64,000 bases of DNA from positions 40,379,538-40,443,537 of the forward strand of contig OW386289.2 of assembly GCA_936432065.2 (NCBI GenBank), given 5' to 3'. The DNA is from Rutpela maculata. Lineage: Eukaryota; Arthropoda; Insecta; Coleoptera; Cerambycidae. Below the pieces are notes generated by a model. It saw only the letters and a program-made list of their open reading frames with translations, was not told the DNA's origin and searched no databases. A program made the translations under genes and the position numbers. This document shows, in pieces, positions 59,517-64,000 of the stretch. Each line of letters opens with the position of its first letter. Positions within the stretch are counted from its first letter, which is position 1.

Positions 59517-61554
59517 TATACAGTGTCCCACTTTTCATGGCGCCACCCTCATATGTCGCTCATCTGATATCCGAATATTTTGAAATTTTGGTGGTGAATA
59601 TATTCCTATAAAGTTAGTCTTTAGACCTAATCACATTTCATTTTAGTAGTAGAGGCGTCCGATTCTAGGATGAAAAAAGGGGGTCGACTTTCAAAAAAAA
59701 AGTATTAGCGAGTTTTTTAGAAAAAACTAGTAATATATTTTTAATTAGCACCTTTACCTTTTTCCAGGGTTACATCGTAGTGAGTTCAAAGGTGTTTGAG
59801 ATAGGAATCGTAAAAAAACTTTTTTTTTCCAACTAAAAATAATTTTTATATGTAAACGGATTCGTACTGTAATCGCCATTTATGAAGAAGCCGCCTGGCG
59901 CAGATATGTCCCATCAGTTTCTTTCTAAAATCACTTATAGAGTGTCTGCCAAAAAGTCCGCACAATATGGGAAACTCTTGACTCTTGACTGAAAATTTTT
60001 ATTTTTGATAAAAGTTAGTGCATGTTCTCAAACGAAGGAGCTGCACAAATGTGTTAGTCCTGGCGCTTTGGTCGGAAAATTAATTTTTTTGAAATTGTCT
60101 CAAGAGTAAACCAACTATATTTTTGTAGATATCGAAAAAATATTATTTAAAGAAGTTGCTTATAATGCGAAGTTGTATCCAGATATGGTTGTTCTATTTT
60201 AGAAATAACAATTTCCCACTTTTTTACACATAATTCCTGAACCATATTTTTAAATATTTTTCTTTATCAATAATTATCTCTATTTAATAGTTTCAGCTTG
60301 AGTAATGGATTAAAATCCACTTTGTAGAACTTTTTGCTGTACTTTTTTAACCAAATGAATATTTTGGGTAAATGCTGAATTTCTTGATGCATAGTTGTTC
60401 TCTTTTTTTCTAATGTTAACCTTTTCGAAATTTTTTAATACAAATCTCTAAATGAAAGTCCTTTTAAGCGATTTTCATTAAAAAATCTCGAAAAAGTTAA
60501 CACTGTAACTACTACTTTTCACCAAGAAATTCAGCATTTTTTTCGAAAATATTTATTTAGTGAAAAAAATACTTCTAAAAGTTCTTCAAAGTGGATTTTA
60601 ATTCATTATTTAGACTGGAACTATTAAATAGAGAGAATTATTAAAAACAGAAAAATATTTTATAATATAGTTCAGGAATTACGCGTAAAAAAGTTAAAAA
60701 ATTTTATTTGTAAAATAGAACAGCCAAATTTGATATCTGGATATAACTTCGCATTATAAGCAACTTCTTTAAATAACATTTTTCGATATCTTCAGAAATA
60801 AAGGTAGTTTCCTCTTGAGGCTATTTCAAAAAAATTAATTTTCGACCTAAGCGCCCGGACTAACACACATTTGTGCAGCCCCTTTTTTTATTTAAGAACA
60901 TGCACTAACTGTGATCAAAAATAAAATTTTTCAGACAATCAATAACAACGGAGTTTCCCATATAGTGTAGACTTTTTGGTGGACACTGTATATAATTGGT
61001 GAAGTAATCTTCAATAAAGTCTTAAATTAAATTAAATTGACACTTGTAATAACTTTTGTCTTCATTGAAGATTATCTGTTAGAAGAATGGTAGGTATGTA
61101 CGAATTAGAATTTTTGCCGTATTTAGTACATAAATAATTATTTTGTTATAAAACCAGTTGTTGCTAATACAATAAATTGTACTGAACAAAAAACGAAGAA
61201 ACATTTTTTTCATTTGAGAATCCGTTTTACAGGTAAGAATTATTTTTAGTTAAAAAAGTAGTTATTTTGACGACCTCTATTATCAAACACCTTTGAACCC
61301 ACTACGATATAATCTTGTACAAAGAGGGTTCTAAAGGTATTAATTAAGAATATATTACTAGTTTATTTTCTAAAAAAATTACTAAACTTTTTTGTTCTAA
61401 ATCGCATCTCCTTTCCATCCTAGAATCGAACGTCTCTGACTAAAACTAAATGTGGTTACGTCTAAAGACCCCACTTTATAGGGTCACCACCAAAATTTCA
61501 AAGTATTCGGATATCAGATGAGCGAAAGTGAGGACACACAAGTGGGACTGTATA
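59517..61554. repeat. outer palindrome, 2.0 kb
   Basis: Ends TATACAGTGTCCCACTT and, in reverse, TATACAGTCCCACTTG. Arms of ~365 bp (59517-59880; 61195-61554) share CTCATCTGATATCCGAATA, TTTTGGTGGTGA and TTCAAAGGTGTTTGA. The centre contains the inner palindrome and a small hairpin near 61010-61070. Confidence 0.88.
59936..60992. repeat. inner palindrome, 1.06 kb
   Basis: The left end is TATAGAGTGTCTGCCAAAAA. The right end in reverse is TATACAGTGTCCACCAAAAA. Arms of ~500 bp pair almost to the centre (near 60460). Blocks include TGCACAAATGTGTTAGTCC, CTTATAATGCGAAGTT and AAATTCAGCATT. TA flanks both ends. It is inserted inside the 59517-61554 palindrome. No coding sequence. Confidence 0.9.
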
Positions 61555-62298
61555 TGAAGCGAGAAAGTTATTTAGACTTACTTTACCGTATTGACGTTTA
61601 AAAACTTCATCGTAAGTAAACTATTGACTTGTCTACTCTTTTTTATTTTCTAAAAAAATTAAAATTTAATTAAAAACCTATAGAGTAAAATCATATAATT
61701 GATCTATAAGAACTGTATATCTTTAGACTTCAAAGACCACTGGCAGCTGAACTATTGAATTCTGAGCATCGTGCCCATGAGAACTTTTGTTCAGTAAAAC
61801 TATCAGAATTTTTTCCCAAAATTTCAAAATATTTTACCGAACGGCCTTTTCCTACACTTTTGTGCGGTGTTTCTTCTTTATTTCACGACTAAGAGTATAT
61901 AAAAAAATGTGGAAATTTGTACATATAGAGTGAATGGGATAAATTTCGTGTAGATTTCTTAGGAGAAAAGATAAAACAAATATATTCCAAATATATTTTC
62001 TGTGTTTTGTAAAATTAATACCAGATTAAATTTTGACGTCTGAATCTTTCTCCTCTTCCTTTCTAAATCCGTGCGAATTTTCATTTTGTGTACATTTGGA
62101 GGCATTCCTTCACATCTTTGAGTAACCTAAAAATGAATCTAAATAAATCACATGATTCTATGTTATTTACATTTAAAATAATTTTAGAATTTCTGACAAA
62201 AACTTATAGTATATTTTCGGAATGTAATAGCAATAGCTAAGGCGTTTAATAAAAATGCCAGTGATTTGCACGAAAAAGTGATTTAGCAAAAATTTATA
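61555..62298. other. no gene seen
   Basis: AT-rich DNA with no recognisable frame or repeat. Confidence 0.4.
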
Positions 62299-62562
62299 TC
62301 AAATAAAATTTCCATTAATAAATTTGAGTCCGAATGCTCGAAGACTCTTATATTTGATTATAAATGAAAGTTTTATTGGTTTTTTTTTTTTGGAACTCAA
62401 ACTTTTAAGTGAAAATCGATCTATTGATGATAAGACACCCAGTCTAGAGGTATATTTTATTAGACAATATACTAAAATAGTCCAAATGGTAGATTGACTG
62501 CCGTGGCTGGTAATTCCCAGGAGTACAGCCAATGTAGTCAATTTTTCTGCTAAGTGGAACAT
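62299..62562 (-). pseudogene. possible second tyrosine-recombinase piece
   Basis: The minus-strand frame starts MFHLAEKLTTLAVLLGITSH. AEKLTTLLALxTxxR is the block before the first catalytic arginine in a group of eukaryotic tyrosine recombinases that recurs in arthropods. The arginine position is not preserved, and the C-terminal YTSRLGVLSSIDRFSLK matches only loosely. A T-run insertion breaks the end. Weak call. Confidence 0.35.
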
Positions 62563-62584
62563 ATAATTTTTTCTCCGATTGTTT

Positions 62585-62685
62585 AAATATATTTTATCTT
62601 CTGACGTGTTAAAATGGCTTAATTATAGACATAATTTTCAGTGTCAAAATATTATAAGTAATTTATCGGGCTGAGTACTATAATG
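62585..62685 (-). mobile_element. Helitron family B fragment
   Basis: Matches TTTTATCTTCTGACGTGT then TAATTATAGACATAATTTTC of 53880-53970. Neither terminus is present. Confidence 0.65.
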
Positions 62686-62979
62686 ATTTCATTATAGTAC
62701 TCAGTAATATAATGATAAAAAAAATAAAATTAGGCAAAAAGTATTAAATATTCATTTGAAAATAATAACTAAAAATTTAATGATTACAATTTATAACACA
62801 ATTGAAGACCTAAGTGGATAAAGGTGTTATGTCACACTTTTAAAGTTTTGAGTAAATTAAACAAAACGGTTTTGAGTTGGAACTTATTTATTTTGTCTTC
62901 GATTCAAATGAATAATACCTCATAAAATAGATAATTTTGGGTTATGTTCTTTTGTTTACACTAATATTAAAGAGCAATA

Positions 62980-63720
62980 TCAAGCTGCTATGAAACTAGA
63001 TTTTTCTTTCTTTCCAAAAGTATGAATACCCACTGGTTGCTTTGTACATTTGTTATTCATGACTGATAGAAAAAAAAAAGAAAATGTTCGATACTTCTGG
63101 GTCATATTGCTGCGTATTTTCGAACAAGTTGAACCATATTTAATCCATTAATATCCCCAGGAATTATGAGAAATTCGGGGATACCTTAGTTTTAGTATAG
63201 GGTATAACAATTCTAAATACAGACCCTTCGTCATGCACATCTCCTGTCCTAAGGTTTTTTAATTCTTCCCTTCTGCAGGCACCACTTACACCAATTACTA
63301 TTACTATTTTTGTTAGAAGACATTTTTCATCTTCCACCTCCAACAAAAACTTTGTAATGTTTTCTTTACTCAGTATTCTTGATTTTTTTATTTATATGCA
63401 TCAGAGTTTCGCTTTAAAAAGCGATTAGTTAATTTTATTTGCTTATATCAACATTTCTCCTAATCGACAACATGCTCCTTATCATCGAATAATAGCTCCA
63501 CAAAGTAGAAGATTTTTTAAACTTTGACTGTTCCTTAAAGTAGACTATTAATACCTTTTCATGTGTAATATTCTTAATGTTCTTCTGGTTACACCAATTT
63601 TCATACTGGTCATAAATTTTTTCATAAACGCTTTTAGATTTTTGGAGCAGGAGGGAAGCAACTACGACTTCTGCCAATTCTTTAATTTCTGGCGGTAAAC
63701 TATTTTCTAAATCTCTTATT
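62980..63720 (-). pseudogene. Crypton-like tyrosine recombinase fossil
   Basis: Minus-strand remains of a DNA-cutting tyrosine recombinase. From 63720: LPPEIKELAEVVVASLLLQK, then SVYEKIYDQYENWCNQKN and SSTLWSYYSMIRSMLSIRRN (core-binding domain). From 63346: IVIGVSGACRREELKNLRTG, with the Arg-containing box I of the catalytic domain (GACRREEL), and RIVIPYTKTK. Further 3', GDINGLNMVQLVRKYAAI and CTKQPVGIHTFGK. The second half (HxxR and the catalytic Tyr) is not recognised, so the copy is truncated. Frameshifts lie near 63420 and 63160. No RT is nearby, which favours Crypton over DIRS/Ngaro, but the class is inferred. Confidence 0.7.
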
Positions 63721-64000
63721 TTTTGGGAAAACTAAGAAAACTTTAGCAATATTGTTTTATAACAATAGCATATAAATATAAACAACCTTTAAACAGTTAC
63801 TTGGTAACTTGGACACATAATAGACAGTAGCACGACAGTAGCCTACTTGAATGTCAATTTGAAATATTACTGCCCAAGCTTCAAAATACAATACAGTTAC
63901 ATATTACTTTTTATTTTAATTAACTTACGCTAGAAGATAAAATTTTATATGAAATTTGGATCATAAACAATCATTATGGTACACACTGTATTATAATATT
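63721..64000. other. no gene seen
   Basis: AT-rich window end, no recognisable content. Confidence 0.4.

Noticed and set aside
1..64000. CRISPR arrays, operons, bacterial origin
   Set aside because: Repeats are transposon-like, spacing is irregular, and the element mix is clearly animal nuclear DNA.

Overview
The window is AT-rich, repeat-dominated nuclear DNA, almost certainly from an insect. The evidence is the mix of elements: mariner/Tc1-type transposase fossils, R1/LOA-like and CR1-like LINE fossils, a Ty3/Gypsy integrase remnant, a textbook non-autonomous Helitron, and a Helentron/HINE-like family with T-tract insertion. A beetle is my best guess from the style of the repeats, but that is weak. 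I see no intact host gene, tRNA, rRNA, CRISPR array or operon. Every recognisable coding stretch is broken by stops or frameshifts.

Layout. 1-5.5 kb: a small unrecognised reading frame, two short foldbacks, and a 1.86 kb palindrome (2830-4687). 5.5-9.8 kb: a further foldback and a 2.0 kb mariner-like element (6846-8845) with a transposase C-terminus. 9.8-13.8 kb: a palindrome nested in a palindrome carrying a piece of foreign coding sequence, a reverse-strand LINE RT fragment, another transposase fossil, and a 222 bp Helitron whose empty site can be read elsewhere in the window. 14.8-25.9 kb: the HINE-like family (two full-length-looking copies, a third interrupted by a hAT-like MITE, and truncated ones), a minisatellite, and the first copy of a larger Helitron family. 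28.3-30.7 kb: a TIR-bounded block containing Ty3/Gypsy integrase remains. 34.4-36.8 kb: a superpalindrome of foldbacks, one interrupted by a perfect 84 bp palindrome and another by a HINE copy. 37.5-38.4 kb: an insertion with 13 bp flanking repeats and a candidate secreted-protein exon. 39.4-49 kb: three LINE fossils, one lying between inverted arms and one split by two foldbacks. 49-54.3 kb: more palindromes and a Helitron with tandem 5' ends, itself interrupted by a 721 bp TIR element. 54.4-64 kb: LINE scraps, four tyrosine-recombinase (Crypton-like) fragments and a second palindrome-in-palindrome (59517-61554).

How the parts relate. The window is a stack of insertions. Several layers can be ordered because an uninterrupted copy of the target also lies in the window (13534-13755, 34760-34968, 36153-36477 and 52724-53444). 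The recurrent theme is long inverted-repeat elements with unrelated arms but the same outermost bases, TATACAG followed by a G/T-rich stretch, beside apparent TA targets. This suggests one mariner-type machinery moving many different hairpin cargoes. All coordinates were read by eye, so edges of diverged repeats are good to roughly 10-30 bp.
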